A stretch of DNA of 64,000 nt from Rhodococcus aetherivorans (GCF_011058165.1 NZ_JAALEG010000002.1:112648-176647); one strand, 5' to 3'. Counted from the stretch's first letter, positions 52,540-63,637 are shown. Notes: a model not told the origin generated them from the sequence alone. Translations and numbers: made by a program.

Positions 52540-53556
52540 TCACAACCAGTTGCGTTGCTTGAACACGATGTAGAGCATCCCCGCCGACCCGGCGATGATC
52601 GCGGTGCTCGACAACACCCCGCTCCACTGCCCGAAGCCGGGGTACGGCACGTTCTGGCCGTACCAGCCCGTCACCGCGGTGGGCACGGCGATGATCGCGG
52701 CCCACCCCGTGAGCTTCCTCATCACCATGTTCAGCCGCGCGTCCTGCAGCGACAGGTTGGTTTCGAAAACCGTGGTGACCATGTCGCGCAGCGACTCGGT
52801 CCACTCCGTCGCGCGGATCACGTGGTCGTACAGGTCGGTGTACCAGCCGTCGAGCTCGACGGAGTTTCCCCGCTCGGCCCGGTGCCGCATCACCGCGGCC
52901 ACCACCTCCCGCATCGGCAGCACGACCCGGCGCAGCTGGACGAGTTCCTTGCGTACCCGGTAGGTGTGACGCTGGAGCGCGCGAATGTGCGCGCGCTCGT
53001 CGAACAACCCGTCCTCCAGTTCCTCGATCGCGTCGTCGAGCCCCTGAATGGTCTCGAACTGGCCGTCGACGACGACGTCGAGCAGCCCGTGCAGCAACGC
53101 GGCGGTGCCGTGCCGGAGCAGATCGGAGTTGTCGTCCCAGCGCCGCATCACCTCGCCGACGTCCAATCCGGTGCCCCGGTGCACCGTGACCAGGCCGCGC
53201 GGGACCACGAACACCGAGACCCGCGTGATCCTGAGCCGTGACCCGTGCGCATCGGCCGGCTCGCTCTCGTTCGCCAGCGACGTGGCGTAGATCGTCATGA
53301 AGGTGTGGGTGGCGTAGCGGGTGACCTTCGTGCGTTCCGCGTGCGCCACGACGTCCTCGACGGCATGCGGATCGAAATCCAGCTCGTCCGCGACGTCGGA
53401 CAGCTCGCGGTGCGTCGGATCGTGCAGGTCCACCCACACCAGGGCCCCCTCGTCCTGAAGGTGCTCGGAGACCTCGGCCAGCGGATAGTTCTCGGCGACG
53501 AGCCGTCCGTCGCGCCAGAGCCGGGTGCGGACGTGGTCGGGAACAGCAGCGGTCAC
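52540..53556 (-). CDS. CorA-family divalent cation transporter with GQN motif
   Basis: A 338-residue protein: a large cytoplasmic N-terminal domain with helices and two C-terminal membrane helices (WAAIIAVPTAVTGWYGQN and VLSSTAIIAGSAGMLYIVF). The signature GMN at the end of TM1 is GQN here (residues 300-302, WYGQNVPYPG). The basic C-terminal tail FKQRNWL is typical. The usual substrate is Mg2+ (or Co2+); the altered motif makes this uncertain. The GTG at 53556 is the start. Confidence 0.88.
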   Translation of the reverse strand: MTAAVPDHVRTRLWRDGRLVAENYPLAEVSEHLQDEGALVWVDLHDPTHRELSDVADELDFDPHAVEDVVAHAERTKVTRYATHTFMTIYATSLANESEPADAHGSRLRITRVSVFVVPRGLVTVHRGTGLDVGEVMRRWDDNSDLLRHGTAALLHGLLDVVVDGQFETIQGLDDAIEELEDGLFDERAHIRALQRHTYRVRKELVQLRRVVLPMREVVAAVMRHRAERGNSVELDGWYTDLYDHVIRATEWTESLRDMVTTVFETNLSLQDARLNMVMRKLTGWAAIIAVPTAVTGWYGQNVPYPGFGQWSGVLSSTAIIAGSAGMLYIVFKQRNWL

Positions 53557-53607
53557 GTTCGCAGTCTGCCCTACCCGTCCGCCGACGCGTGCCCCGACGG
53601 CCGGTGC

Positions 53608-56600
53608 TCAGAGCGCGGTGCTCGTGCCGCCCGACTCCGTCAGCCGCAGCATCTCGTCGAGGAAGGCCTCGTCCACCGCCGGCCAGTCCGGGGGCCACAG
53701 CAGAGTCTGCAGCCGGTCGCGGAGCAGCGGGAGGACCTGCACCACATGGGCTCCACCGTCGACGAGATAGCGGAGCATGCCCAGCCGCCCGCACGTGGCC
53801 ACCGCGGGGGCCAGCACCTGCTGGGCCTCCTCGAGACGTCCCGCCGCGTGCAGGCACGCCACGAGCAGCCGCGCCGCCTGCAGTTCGGCGCGGTACCGGC
53901 CGCGGCCGGACACCCGGCGATGCCACAGCCGGGCCCAGTCGCAGGCCCGGGCCACGTCCTCGGCCCGGCCCGTGCCGTAGAGGAGACGGATGGCGGTGGC
54001 GTCCTCCACCTGCGCGGTGATCTCCGCGATGCCGTCCGGATCCGGGGCGTCGGAATCCGGCATCTCCCGCGGGGCGGGCCGCGGAACCGGCAGGCCGAGC
54101 CGCACGCGTTCGTTGATCACCCGGGCACGCAGCCGCGGCAGCCGGTAGTCGTCGGCGGCCCGCGCTCCCTCGTCGAGCAGTGCCGCCGCCGCGGCGCGGT
54201 CGCCGCGCAGCGCCTTGAGCCGCGCGGCCGTGACGAACCGGGCGATCATGAAGTCCGGTACGCCGCCCTCGGTTCCGAGCTCGTGACTCTCGTCGAGCAG
54301 AGCCTCGGCCTCGGCGATCCGGCCCTGCTCGTAGAGCAGCTCCCCGAGCATGGCGGCGGCCAGGCGCGCGGCATGGGTGTGGACGCCGCCCCCCTTGCGG
54401 GCGGCCCGCAACCCCGCGCGGAAGTGCCTTTCGGCCGTGGCGACGTCGAGCTGCTCGTTGGCCGCGATGCCGAGCAGGCACAGCCCGTACACGAGGCTGA
54501 AGGGGCCGTTGGTGGCCCGGTGGTACGGCTCGGCCCACCGCTGCCGCCGCCGCGCCGCCTCGAAGTCGAACCGGTAGACGTCCACGAAGGTCGCCACGTT
54601 CGCCGCGACGGACACCACCCAGGGGCGGAAGGTGTCCGGGTCGTCCAGGCACGGCGCGACCTTGTCCGCGACGCCGGCGGTGTGGTCGGTGGAGGCGGCG
54701 ACGACACCGTCGACGACGTCGGCCTCGACCTGCAGGACCGCGATATCCTCCTCGGGCGCGTTGCAGCAGCTCAGGCATCCCCGGGCCGCGGCGAGGGCGA
54801 CGCGGGTCTGGTCGGCCCGTTGCAGCAACGCGTTCGCCCACGCGACGGTCATCTGCAGCTGCGGATGCGCCGCCACCCCACGTGGCGGCAGTTTCGCGAC
54901 CAGCGCCAGCAGTGTCGTCATGTGGGAGTGCTCGACCAGGAGCATCCCGTCGGCGGCGACCATCTCGACCGCGAGTTCCGGCTCGTCGGCGCTGAGCGCA
55001 TGGTCCACGGCCTCGCGCAGCATGTGCTGGCGCGCAAACCATTCCGCGGCGGCGTGGTGCAGCGCGCCCACGCGTTCGGGGTGATCGCGTTCGAGCCGGC
55101 GGCGCAGGAAGTCCGCGAACAGCCGGTGGTAGCGGAACCAGCGGCCCTCGTCGTCGACCCGGCGCAGGAACAGGTCCCGCTCCTCGATCTGCTCGAGCAT
55201 CGCCTGCCCGTGCGGGTCGCCGGTGAGCGCGGTGGCGAGGCTGCCGGTGATCTCCTCGGTGATCGACGTCGCGAGCAGGAACTCGTACACCTCCGGCTCG
55301 AGGGTGTCGAGCACGTTGTCCGCGAGGAACTCGCCGATGGCGTGGTGCCGGCCGGAGAGGTTCTCGATCAGCCCGGTCGGATCCTCACTGTCGCGCAGCG
55401 ACAACGACACCAGTTGCAGCGCGGCGACCCAGCCGTCGGTGACGTCGGTCAGGTCGCGGACGTCCTCGGGCTCGAGGTCCAGGCCGCTCACGTCGCGCAG
55501 AAAGGCATCGGATTCCTCGGCGTCGAAACGCAGGGCGTCCGAGTCGATCTCGATGAGCTCGTCGAGGACCCGCATCCGGCTGAGCGGTAAGCCGGCCTGG
55601 CTCCGGCTGGTCACCACGATCTGCAGGTGATGGCACCCGCGGTCGAGGAGGAAGTCCAGTGCGGCGACGGTCCCCGGGGCGGTGACGAGGTGCCAGTCCT
55701 CGATCACCAGGGCCATCGGCGCCTCCTCCCGGTGGATCTCGTCGATCAGGGTGGACAGCACGTACCGCTCGGCGTCGTCGCCGTGGGCCTCGAGCACCTG
55801 CCGCAGCTGACGGGCGAACTGCGGACGCACCTGCCGGAACGCCTCGATCAGATGGGTGAGGAACCACACCACGTTGTTGTCGTCCCGATCGACCGCGAGC
55901 CACGCCACCGCAACACCCTCGGCGGTGAGTACCTCCCGCCACTGGGCGGCCAGCGTCGACTTCCCGAACCCGGTCGGGGCGTGGATCGCGACGAGGCGGC
56001 GGCGCCGGCCGAGGCGCAGCCGGTCGATGAGCCGGGTGCGCTTCACCAGCGGCCGGGTGGGTGCCTGCGGCCGGAACCGGGTCGCCGGCACCGGCGGCGT
56101 GGTGATCGCGGTGGGCGTGGGGTGCGGTCCGGTGGTGTGCGTGGTCCCCGCGACCGGCAGCGGCCCGAGACTGTCCGGACCCACGGGCAGCGCCATCTCG
56201 TCCACGTCGCAGCCGCCGCGCTCCTGCGCCTGCTGCAGCAGCTCCCCGAACTCCGCGGCGGACTGCGGACGGGCATCCGGCTCGGTGGCCATGCCGCGCT
56301 CGAGGGCCGAGCACACGTCGTCCGGGACGCCGGTGCTACGCAGATCCGGGACCGGTTCGGTCGTGATCCGCAGGAACTGTGTGACGACCTGTTCGCCGCG
56401 GCGCCGCTCGAACGCCGCGTGCCCGGTCAGCGCACAGAACAGGGTGGCGGCCAGGCCGTAGACGTCGGCGGCCGGGGTGGGCGGCGTGCCGGCCAGGATC
56501 TCCGGCGCGGTGAACGCCGGGGAGCCGGTGATCGCGCCCGACGAGGTGTGGAAGCCGTCGCCGATGCGCGCGATGCCGAAGTCGGTCAGCTGCGGTTCGC

Positions 56601-57102
56601 CGTACTCGGTGAGCAGGATATTCGCGGGCTTGACGTCGCGGTGCAGCACGTCGGCCCGGTGTGCCGTCTCGAGCGCCCCGGACAGCTTGACGCCGATGCG
56701 CAGCACGTCCGGCCACGGCAGCGGTCCGTAGCGGCGGATGCGGGCCTCGAGCGAGTCGTGCGGGTGGTAGTGCATCACCAGGTAGGGCCGGCCGCTGCCG
56801 GTCGTGCCGACCTGCAGCACGGTGACGATGTGCGGGTGCCCGGAGAGCCGGCCCATCGCGCGCTGCTCGCGGAGGAACCGTTCGAGGTTGTCGGCGTCGA
56901 GCGTCGCGGTGAGCACCTTCACCGCGACGGTGCGGTCGAGTGCCGTCTCCCGGCACCGGTACACCACCCCGAAACCGCCGCGGCCGATCTCCACGGCGTC
57001 CGCGAACCCCGCGAGGCGCAGATCTTCGACGGTCTCGTCCTCCGCCGCGCCGGCGTGGGAGACCGGGGCTCGCCGGGTGGCGAGTGGATCGTTCTCTGCC
57101 AT
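53608..57102 (-). CDS. PknK-like serine/threonine kinase fused to a STAND ATPase-TPR regulator
   Basis: A 1164-residue protein. The kinase domain (about 33-295) is complete: GRGGFGVVY (40-48), VAVKVL (Lys 62), HRDVKPANI (154-162), LTDFGIARI (172-180), FTAPEIL (197-203). A Thr/Pro-rich linker leads to a P-loop ATPase (HAPTGFGKSTLAAQW, Walker A about 376-384) and a long helical MalT-like repeat region. Unlike the LuxR gene at 4038, I find no C-terminal HTH, so it signals by phosphorylation. M. tuberculosis PknK has the same architecture. The ATG at 57102 is preferred over the GTG at 57114. Confidence 0.9.
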   Translation of the reverse strand: MAENDPLATRRAPVSHAGAAEDETVEDLRLAGFADAVEIGRGGFGVVYRCRETALDRTVAVKVLTATLDADNLERFLREQRAMGRLSGHPHIVTVLQVGTTGSGRPYLVMHYHPHDSLEARIRRYGPLPWPDVLRIGVKLSGALETAHRADVLHRDVKPANILLTEYGEPQLTDFGIARIGDGFHTSSGAITGSPAFTAPEILAGTPPTPAADVYGLAATLFCALTGHAAFERRRGEQVVTQFLRITTEPVPDLRSTGVPDDVCSALERGMATEPDARPQSAAEFGELLQQAQERGGCDVDEMALPVGPDSLGPLPVAGTTHTTGPHPTPTAITTPPVPATRFRPQAPTRPLVKRTRLIDRLRLGRRRRLVAIHAPTGFGKSTLAAQWREVLTAEGVAVAWLAVDRDDNNVVWFLTHLIEAFRQVRPQFARQLRQVLEAHGDDAERYVLSTLIDEIHREEAPMALVIEDWHLVTAPGTVAALDFLLDRGCHHLQIVVTSRSQAGLPLSRMRVLDELIEIDSDALRFDAEESDAFLRDVSGLDLEPEDVRDLTDVTDGWVAALQLVSLSLRDSEDPTGLIENLSGRHHAIGEFLADNVLDTLEPEVYEFLLATSITEEITGSLATALTGDPHGQAMLEQIEERDLFLRRVDDEGRWFRYHRLFADFLRRRLERDHPERVGALHHAAAEWFARQHMLREAVDHALSADEPELAVEMVAADGMLLVEHSHMTTLLALVAKLPPRGVAAHPQLQMTVAWANALLQRADQTRVALAAARGCLSCCNAPEEDIAVLQVEADVVDGVVAASTDHTAGVADKVAPCLDDPDTFRPWVVSVAANVATFVDVYRFDFEAARRRQRWAEPYHRATNGPFSLVYGLCLLGIAANEQLDVATAERHFRAGLRAARKGGGVHTHAARLAAAMLGELLYEQGRIAEAEALLDESHELGTEGGVPDFMIARFVTAARLKALRGDRAAAAALLDEGARAADDYRLPRLRARVINERVRLGLPVPRPAPREMPDSDAPDPDGIAEITAQVEDATAIRLLYGTGRAEDVARACDWARLWHRRVSGRGRYRAELQAARLLVACLHAAGRLEEAQQVLAPAVATCGRLGMLRYLVDGGAHVVQVLPLLRDRLQTLLWPPDWPAVDEAFLDEMLRLTESGGTSTAL

Positions 57103-57263
57103 CGGGGCACTCACCTCACGTGGATTCCTCCAGGATAGTCCCGGGTGTGGCGGGCACGACACGGATCGATCGCCGGTTCTCCATTACCGTTGTCCGGCCG
57201 GGCCTCCCGGCAACGACGGCCGGAAACTCCGGGAAACGACACTGCGATCGGAATTGGGAAACG

Positions 57264-57623
57264 ATGAAGAAGACTCTCGCGGCGCTGTTCGGTACGGGTG
57301 CGGTGCTGCTCGCGGCGGCCTGCGGATCGTCCGGCGACTCCGGCTCCGCAGGCGAGGGGACCACCGAGTCCACCACCGCCGCGCCGAGCACGAGCCAGGT
57401 CACCGGAAGCACCGGCATCGAGCTGGGCCAGAGCTACGACCAGATCTGCAGCGCCCTGGTGCCGTACTTCGACCAGCTCGAATCCTGGGGGCAGGACCGC
57501 ACCCAGGCCGCGACCTCCGTCGCCGACGCGCAGAAGTCGCTGCCGGGTTGGGCGGAGCTGAGCGAGGAACAGCAGGCCGAAACGCTGCGCGCCGTCGAGA
57601 ACGCCGGCAAGGGGCAGTGCTGA
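57264..57623 (+). CDS. small secreted lipoprotein of unknown function
   Basis: A 119-residue protein with a lipoprotein signal (KKTLAALFGTGAVLLAAAC; lipobox LAAAC, Cys 20), a Ser/Thr/Gly-rich linker, and a short helical domain (YDQICSALVPYFDQLESWGQD, then KSLPGWAELSEEQQAETLR), with Cys in SYDQIC and at the final GKGQC that could form a disulfide. The function is unknown. Its end overlaps the next gene. Confidence 0.78.
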   Translation: MKKTLAALFGTGAVLLAAACGSSGDSGSAGEGTTESTTAAPSTSQVTGSTGIELGQSYDQICSALVPYFDQLESWGQDRTQAATSVADAQKSLPGWAELSEEQQAETLRAVENAGKGQC

Positions 57624-58762
57624 CCGGCGACTCTGCTGCCGGCGACGAGTTGTTCGGCCGGTTGCGGCGCCTCCCGGACGTGGAGGCGCCCAACCTGGTC
57701 GCCGTCGACGCCGCCGACAGGTTGATCCTCGACGAAGCCGACGCCGCGCTCGCCGCGGCGCCGGCCGGGACCGTCGCGGTGATCGACGACCACTACGGCG
57801 CCCTCACCCTCGGCGTCGCCGTGCGGTACTCCGCGTCGGGGATCCGGGTGCACCAGGACTCGGTGGTGGGGGAGCGGGCCCTGGCCGCGAACGCCGCGCG
57901 CGAGGGCCTGTCCGACCGTTTCACCGTGCACGGTCTCGGGGCCGATCTGCTCACCGGGGCCCGGGTGGTGCTGCTGCAGCTGCCGCGGTCGCTCGCCGCG
58001 CTCACCGAGATCGCCGAGACCGTCGCCCGGCACGCCGACCCCGGCGTGACGGTGTTCGCCGGTGGCCGCGACAAGCACATCACGCCCGCGATGAACGAGG
58101 TGCTGGCCCGGAGCTTCACCGAGGTCCGGGCCTCCCGGGGCCGGCAGAAGTCACGGGTGCTCACCGCCCGCGGCCCGATCGCCGCCGAGCCGACCTACCC
58201 GGTGACCGAGACGGTGACCGACGTCGGGCTCACCGTCGTCGCGCACGGGGCCGCGTTCGCCGGTTCCCGCCTGGACATCGGCACCCGATTCCTGCTGGAC
58301 TTCCTGCCCCGGCTGCCACGCGACGCGAGGACCGCCGTCGACCTCGGCTGCGGCACCGGCATCCTCGCCGTCGCGGCGGCCCGGCGGTTCCCCGGGCTGC
58401 GGGTGATCGCCACCGATCAGTCGGCCGCGGCGGTCGCGTCGGCCGCCGCCACCGCCGCCGCGAACCACGTCGCGGACCGGGTCGAGGTCCTGCGCGACGA
58501 CGTGGCCGGGTCGCTGCCGGACGCCTCCGTCGACGTGGTGCTGTGCAATCCGCCGTTCCACGTCGGCGCCGCCGTGCACACGGGCGCGGCCGTGAAGATG
58601 TTCGACGCGGCCGCCCGGCTGTTGCGCCCGGGCGGTGAACTGTGGACCGTCTACAACACCCACCTGAACTATCGTGGGATGCTGCAGCGGACGGTCGGCC
58701 GCACAGAAGTTGCAGGACGCAACCGTAAGTTCACCGTGACCCGCTCCGTGCGCACCCGGTAG
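57617..58762 (+). CDS. RsmC/RlmG-like methyltransferase (rRNA guanine-N2 type)
   Basis: A 381-residue double-fold methyltransferase. The N-terminal half is a degenerate SAM-like fold. The C-terminal half has motif I TAVDLGCGTGILAVAAARRF and the catalytic NPPFHVG motif that targets exocyclic guanine N2, as in RsmC and RlmG. The GTG at 57617 (VLTGDSAAGDELF) overlaps the lipoprotein stop. TAGAGT at 58760-58765, partly inside its stop, is a likely -10 for the next gene. Confidence 0.83.
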   Translation: MLTGDSAAGDELFGRLRRLPDVEAPNLVAVDAADRLILDEADAALAAAPAGTVAVIDDHYGALTLGVAVRYSASGIRVHQDSVVGERALAANAAREGLSDRFTVHGLGADLLTGARVVLLQLPRSLAALTEIAETVARHADPGVTVFAGGRDKHITPAMNEVLARSFTEVRASRGRQKSRVLTARGPIAAEPTYPVTETVTDVGLTVVAHGAAFAGSRLDIGTRFLLDFLPRLPRDARTAVDLGCGTGILAVAAARRFPGLRVIATDQSAAAVASAAATAAANHVADRVEVLRDDVAGSLPDASVDVVLCNPPFHVGAAVHTGAAVKMFDAAARLLRPGGELWTVYNTHLNYRGMLQRTVGRTEVAGRNRKFTVTRSVRTR

Positions 58763-58858
58763 AGTCCGGTTTGTCCGTGCTCGGCTCCGGTCCGGGGAAC
58801 TCCCGGCGTCCGCGGATCGTTGAACGGACAGAACCGACCACGAGAAGGGATGTGCACG

Positions 58859-59710
58859 GTGCGCACCACCAGTAACCCGGTGTTCCGCAACCTGCCCAAG
58901 CAAGAGGGCGGCGGATACGCCACGTTCGGCTCTGCGACGGCGGGCGCCGCGCAGGTCACCCAGCAATTCGGCCAGCCGCAGTACGCGCAGGCGGACCCCT
59001 GGGCCCGGCCCACCACCGAGCGGTCGATGACGATCGACGACGTCGTCACCAAGACCGGCATCACGCTCGGCGTGCTGGCGATCTCGGCGCTGATCTCCTA
59101 CGTCCTCGTCAACGGCAACGTGAACCTGGCCGCGCCGTTCGTCATCGGCGGTGGTCTCATCGGCCTGGTCCTGGTCCTCGTGGCTACCTTCGGCCGCAAG
59201 ATGGACAACCCGGCCATCGTCCTGGCCTATGCCGTCGCCGAGGGCTTCTTCCTGGGTGCGCTGTCGTTCATGTTCACCGACATCACCTTCGGTGGCGCCG
59301 GCGGCGGAACCCTGATCGTCCAGGCGGTGCTCGGCACGTTCGGCGTGTTCTTCGGCATGCTCGTCGTCTACCGCACCGGGGCGATCCGCGTGACCCCGCG
59401 CCTGACGCGCATGATCGTCGGCGCGCTGATCGGTGTCCTCGTCCTGGCGCTGGGCAACCTGGTGGCGAGCTTCTTCGTCGACGGCGGCCTGGGCCTGCGC
59501 GACGGCGGCACCCTGGCGATCGTCTTCAGCCTCGTCTGCATCGGCATCGCCGCGTTCAGCTTCCTGCTGGACTTCGACGCCGCCGATCAGCTCATCCGCG
59601 CCCAGGCGCCGGAGAAGGCCGCGTGGGGCGTCGCCTTCGGTCTGACCGTCACCCTGGTCTGGCTGTACGTCGAGATCCTGCGCCTGCTGTCGTACTTCCA
59701 GAACGACTAG
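58859..59710 (+). CDS. Bax inhibitor-1 / YccA-family membrane protein
   Basis: A 283-residue protein with a polar N terminus of about 70 residues and seven hydrophobic helices. Family landmarks are AYAVAEGFFLGALSFMF, NLVASFFVDGG, and FSFLLDFDAADQLIRAQAPEK with the conserved acidic residues. BI-1 proteins are proposed ion-leak channels (YetJ). The GTG at 58859 follows GAGAAGGGA. It is convergent with the SGNH gene; their stops overlap in CTAG. Confidence 0.88.
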   Translation: MRTTSNPVFRNLPKQEGGGYATFGSATAGAAQVTQQFGQPQYAQADPWARPTTERSMTIDDVVTKTGITLGVLAISALISYVLVNGNVNLAAPFVIGGGLIGLVLVLVATFGRKMDNPAIVLAYAVAEGFFLGALSFMFTDITFGGAGGGTLIVQAVLGTFGVFFGMLVVYRTGAIRVTPRLTRMIVGALIGVLVLALGNLVASFFVDGGLGLRDGGTLAIVFSLVCIGIAAFSFLLDFDAADQLIRAQAPEKAAWGVAFGLTVTLVWLYVEILRLLSYFQND

Positions 59711-60669
59711 CCGATCTCTCCGGCCACCGTGCCGACCGCGGGCCTCGGGAACAGCCGTTCCCGGGGCCCGCGGCGTGTCCGGGGCAGCCACAGCCGGGCA
59801 GCCGCCGACGTCAGCGGCGGCTCCGGCACCGGACCGCCCGCCCAGTGACCCAGCGCGGCGGCCAGCACCGGCAGCAGGTGACGGGCCGCCAGCTCGTATC
59901 CCGCGGCCGAGGGATGGAACCCGTCCGCGGAGAACAGGCGGTCCGGCGCGGAGAGGAACTCGGGCGTCAACAGGTCGGCCAGCGGCACCGGATGCCCACC
60001 GGCCGCGCGCGTCGCCGCGGCCTGCGCGCGGGCCAGTTGCCGCCCCCACGTCCGCACGACCGTGCGCAGCGGCTGGGGGATCGCGCCGACCACCCCGAGG
60101 TCGGGGCACGTGCCGACGACCACGACGGCGCCGCCGGCGCGCAGCCGGTGCACCGCCGAGCCCAGCCGCTGCGCCGAACGATGCAGCGACTGCTTCGCGG
60201 TCACGTCGTTGGCACCGACCAGGATGACGGCCGCGTCCGGCGGCGGTCCCGCCACGTACATCGCGTCGACCTGCCCCGCCAGGCCCCGCGAGGTGGCCCC
60301 CGCGATCGCCTTCGTGCTGAGCCGGACCCGGCGACGGGACTCGTCGGCCAGGGCGCGGGCCAGCAGCACCCCGGGCACCTCGGCGGCGCTCGCGCAGCCC
60401 AGGCCGGCCGCCGTCGAATCCCCGAAGATCATCAGGTGCAGGTCGAACGGCACGTCGCGGCGCCACGGCACCGGGGACTGCGCTCCGGGCAGGTACACCC
60501 CGTCCGCCTCGGGCGGCTTCGCCCAGGTGCGGCCGATGACGCCTCTCGCTTCCGTCGCCTGGCGCATCAGGTACGTGTACGTCAGCCACGAGGCGCCGCC
60601 GGCGCCGGAGCCGGCGGCGACGGCCGTCGCGCCGGCCAGCGCCGCGGCACGCCACGAAGTTCGGGGCAC
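59707..60669 (-). CDS. SGNH/GDSL-family hydrolase
   Basis: A 320-residue secreted or membrane-anchored esterase: N-terminal hydrophobic signal (AAALAGATAVAAGSGAGGASW), block I LMIFGDSTAAGLG with the nucleophile Ser, block III LVGANDVTAKQ and block V DGFHPSAAGYELAA with the Asp-His pair. Family members cleave esters of lipids or acetyl groups on glycans. GTG start 60669 follows AAAGGTGAT. It is divergent from cbs. Confidence 0.87.
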   Translation of the reverse strand: MPRTSWRAAALAGATAVAAGSGAGGASWLTYTYLMRQATEARGVIGRTWAKPPEADGVYLPGAQSPVPWRRDVPFDLHLMIFGDSTAAGLGCASAAEVPGVLLARALADESRRRVRLSTKAIAGATSRGLAGQVDAMYVAGPPPDAAVILVGANDVTAKQSLHRSAQRLGSAVHRLRAGGAVVVVGTCPDLGVVGAIPQPLRTVVRTWGRQLARAQAAATRAAGGHPVPLADLLTPEFLSAPDRLFSADGFHPSAAGYELAARHLLPVLAAALGHWAGGPVPEPPLTSAAARLWLPRTRRGPRERLFPRPAVGTVAGEIG

Positions 60670-60789
60670 GGTGGATCACCTTTCCGAGAGGACGGCCACA
60701 CCCTGAAGTTGCCGTGTCCAGTGTGCGTCGTATGCGTCGCTCGAGCAGCCGGAACGGCGTTGTGCAGAGGCATCTGAGACCATGGAGGA

Positions 60790-62175
<1,386 letters not shown>

Positions 62176-62181
62176 CGGCCG

Positions 62182-62219
62182 CGCCGGTGGCCCGGGGTGT
62201 GTTCCCCGGGCCACCGGCG
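62182..62219 (+). terminator. 16-bp perfect hairpin after cbs
   Basis: CGCCGGTGGCCCGGGG (62182-62197) with CCCCGGGCCACCGGCG (62204-62219) and a TGTGTT loop starts 7 bp after the cbs stop. It separates cbs from metB. Confidence 0.9.
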
Positions 62220-62244
62220 TGTGCCCCCGACTAGGCTGAGCCGC

Positions 62245-63399
62245 ATGAGTGAGCAGCGCAGCCACGGCTTTTCCACCCGAGCGATCCACGCCGGATACGA
62301 TCCCGACCCGGCGACCGGCGCCGTCAACGTCCCCATCTATGCGAGTTCGACGTTCGCGCAGGACGGGGTCGGCGGGATGCGCGGCGGATTCGAGTACGCC
62401 CGCACCGGAAACCCCACCCGCAAGCCGCTCGAGGCGAACCTCGCGGCCATCGAGGCGGGCACCTTCGGCCGGGCCTTCAGCTCCGGCATGGCCGCCACCG
62501 ACTGCCTGCTGCGTTCGGTGCTGCGGCCCGGCGATCACCTCGTCATCCCCAACGACGCCTACGGCGGCACCTTCCGGCTGATCGACAAGGTGTTCACGCA
62601 GTGGGGCATCGAGTACACGCCCGCGCCCATCTCGGACGTCGACGCCGTGCGCGAGGCGATGCGCCCCACCACCAAGCTGGTGTGGGTCGAGACCCCGACG
62701 AACCCCCTGCTCAACATCGGCGACATCGCGGCCCTCGCCGACGTCGCGCACACCGGTGGGGCGAAGATCGTGGTCGACAACACGTTCGCGTCGCCGTACC
62801 TGCAGCAGCCGCTGGCCCTGGGGGCCGACGTCGCACTGCACTCGACCACCAAGTACCTCGGTGGCCACTCCGACGTGGTCGGCGGCGCGCTGGTCACGAA
62901 CGACGAGGAACTCGACACCAGGTTCGCGTTCCTGCAGAACGGTGCGGGCGCCGTCCCGGGCCCGTTCGACGCGTACCTGACGATGCGCGGCATCAAGACG
63001 CTGGCACTGCGGATGGAACGGCACAGCGACAACGCAGAGAAGATCGTCGAGCTGCTCGACGGGCATCCCGCCGTCGCCCAGGTGATCTACCCCGGCCACG
63101 AGGCGCACCCCGACCACGCCGTCGCCTCGAAGCAGATGCGCCGGTTCGGCGGCATGGTCTCGCTGCGCCTGGCCGGCGGCAAGCAGGCCGCCCTCGACTT
63201 CTGCGCACGAACCGAGATCTTCACCCTCGCCGAGTCCCTCGGTGGTGTCGAGTCGCTGATCGAGCACCCGGGCGCGATGACGCACGCCTCGACCGCCGGG
63301 TCGCTGCTCGAGGTCCCGGAAGACCTGGTGCGCCTGTCCGTCGGCATCGAGGATGCCGCCGACCTCGTCGCGGACATCGAGCAGGCACTGGAGGCGTAA
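62245..63399 (+). CDS. metB: cystathionine gamma-synthase
   Basis: A 384-residue PLP enzyme of the Cys/Met metabolism family that joins O-acyl-homoserine and cysteine. Visible features are GFSTRAIHAGYDPDPATGAV, the substrate site YARTGNPTRKPLE, SSGMAATDCLLRSVL, the PLP-Lys in LHSTTKYLGGHSD and the C-terminal GGVESLIEHPGAMTHAS. A TAGGCT -10 hexamer lies at 62232-62237, only 7 nt from the ATG, consistent with a leaderless mRNA. With cbs it provides both directions of transsulfuration. Confidence 0.95.
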   Translation: MSEQRSHGFSTRAIHAGYDPDPATGAVNVPIYASSTFAQDGVGGMRGGFEYARTGNPTRKPLEANLAAIEAGTFGRAFSSGMAATDCLLRSVLRPGDHLVIPNDAYGGTFRLIDKVFTQWGIEYTPAPISDVDAVREAMRPTTKLVWVETPTNPLLNIGDIAALADVAHTGGAKIVVDNTFASPYLQQPLALGADVALHSTTKYLGGHSDVVGGALVTNDEELDTRFAFLQNGAGAVPGPFDAYLTMRGIKTLALRMERHSDNAEKIVELLDGHPAVAQVIYPGHEAHPDHAVASKQMRRFGGMVSLRLAGGKQAALDFCARTEIFTLAESLGGVESLIEHPGAMTHASTAGSLLEVPEDLVRLSVGIEDAADLVADIEQALEA

Positions 63400-63571
63400 A
63401 CCCGGATGTGACTGCGCCGAGGGGGCGGATGTGGGCGCCCTTTCTCGCATGTGGCCGCAGGAACCGCCCTCTCGACCCCCGAACCTCCCGGTCGACCGCG
63501 CGGTGATCGAGCGCCGCGTTCCCTGTTGATGTAACTTCGAGTTCGCTGTGTGGCGCGTCACAACAGCCAAA

Positions 63572-63637
63572 TTGGAACAGGTTCTTACATATATATGATA
63601 TCCAAGTAACGAAACCGCACCGGTGACAGAGATCACA
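63572..63637 (+). promoter_or_regulatory. sigma-70-type promoter with overlapping CRP/GlxR-like site
   Basis: TTGGAA (63572-63577), a 16-bp spacer and TATGAT (63594-63599) form a promoter in an AT-rich stretch. Downstream, GGTGACAGAGATCACA (63622-63637) fits the CRP/GlxR pattern GTGA-N6-TCAC and would sit in the early transcribed region, suggesting repression. The 280 bp between metB and the last gene hold nothing else I recognise. Confidence 0.6.
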
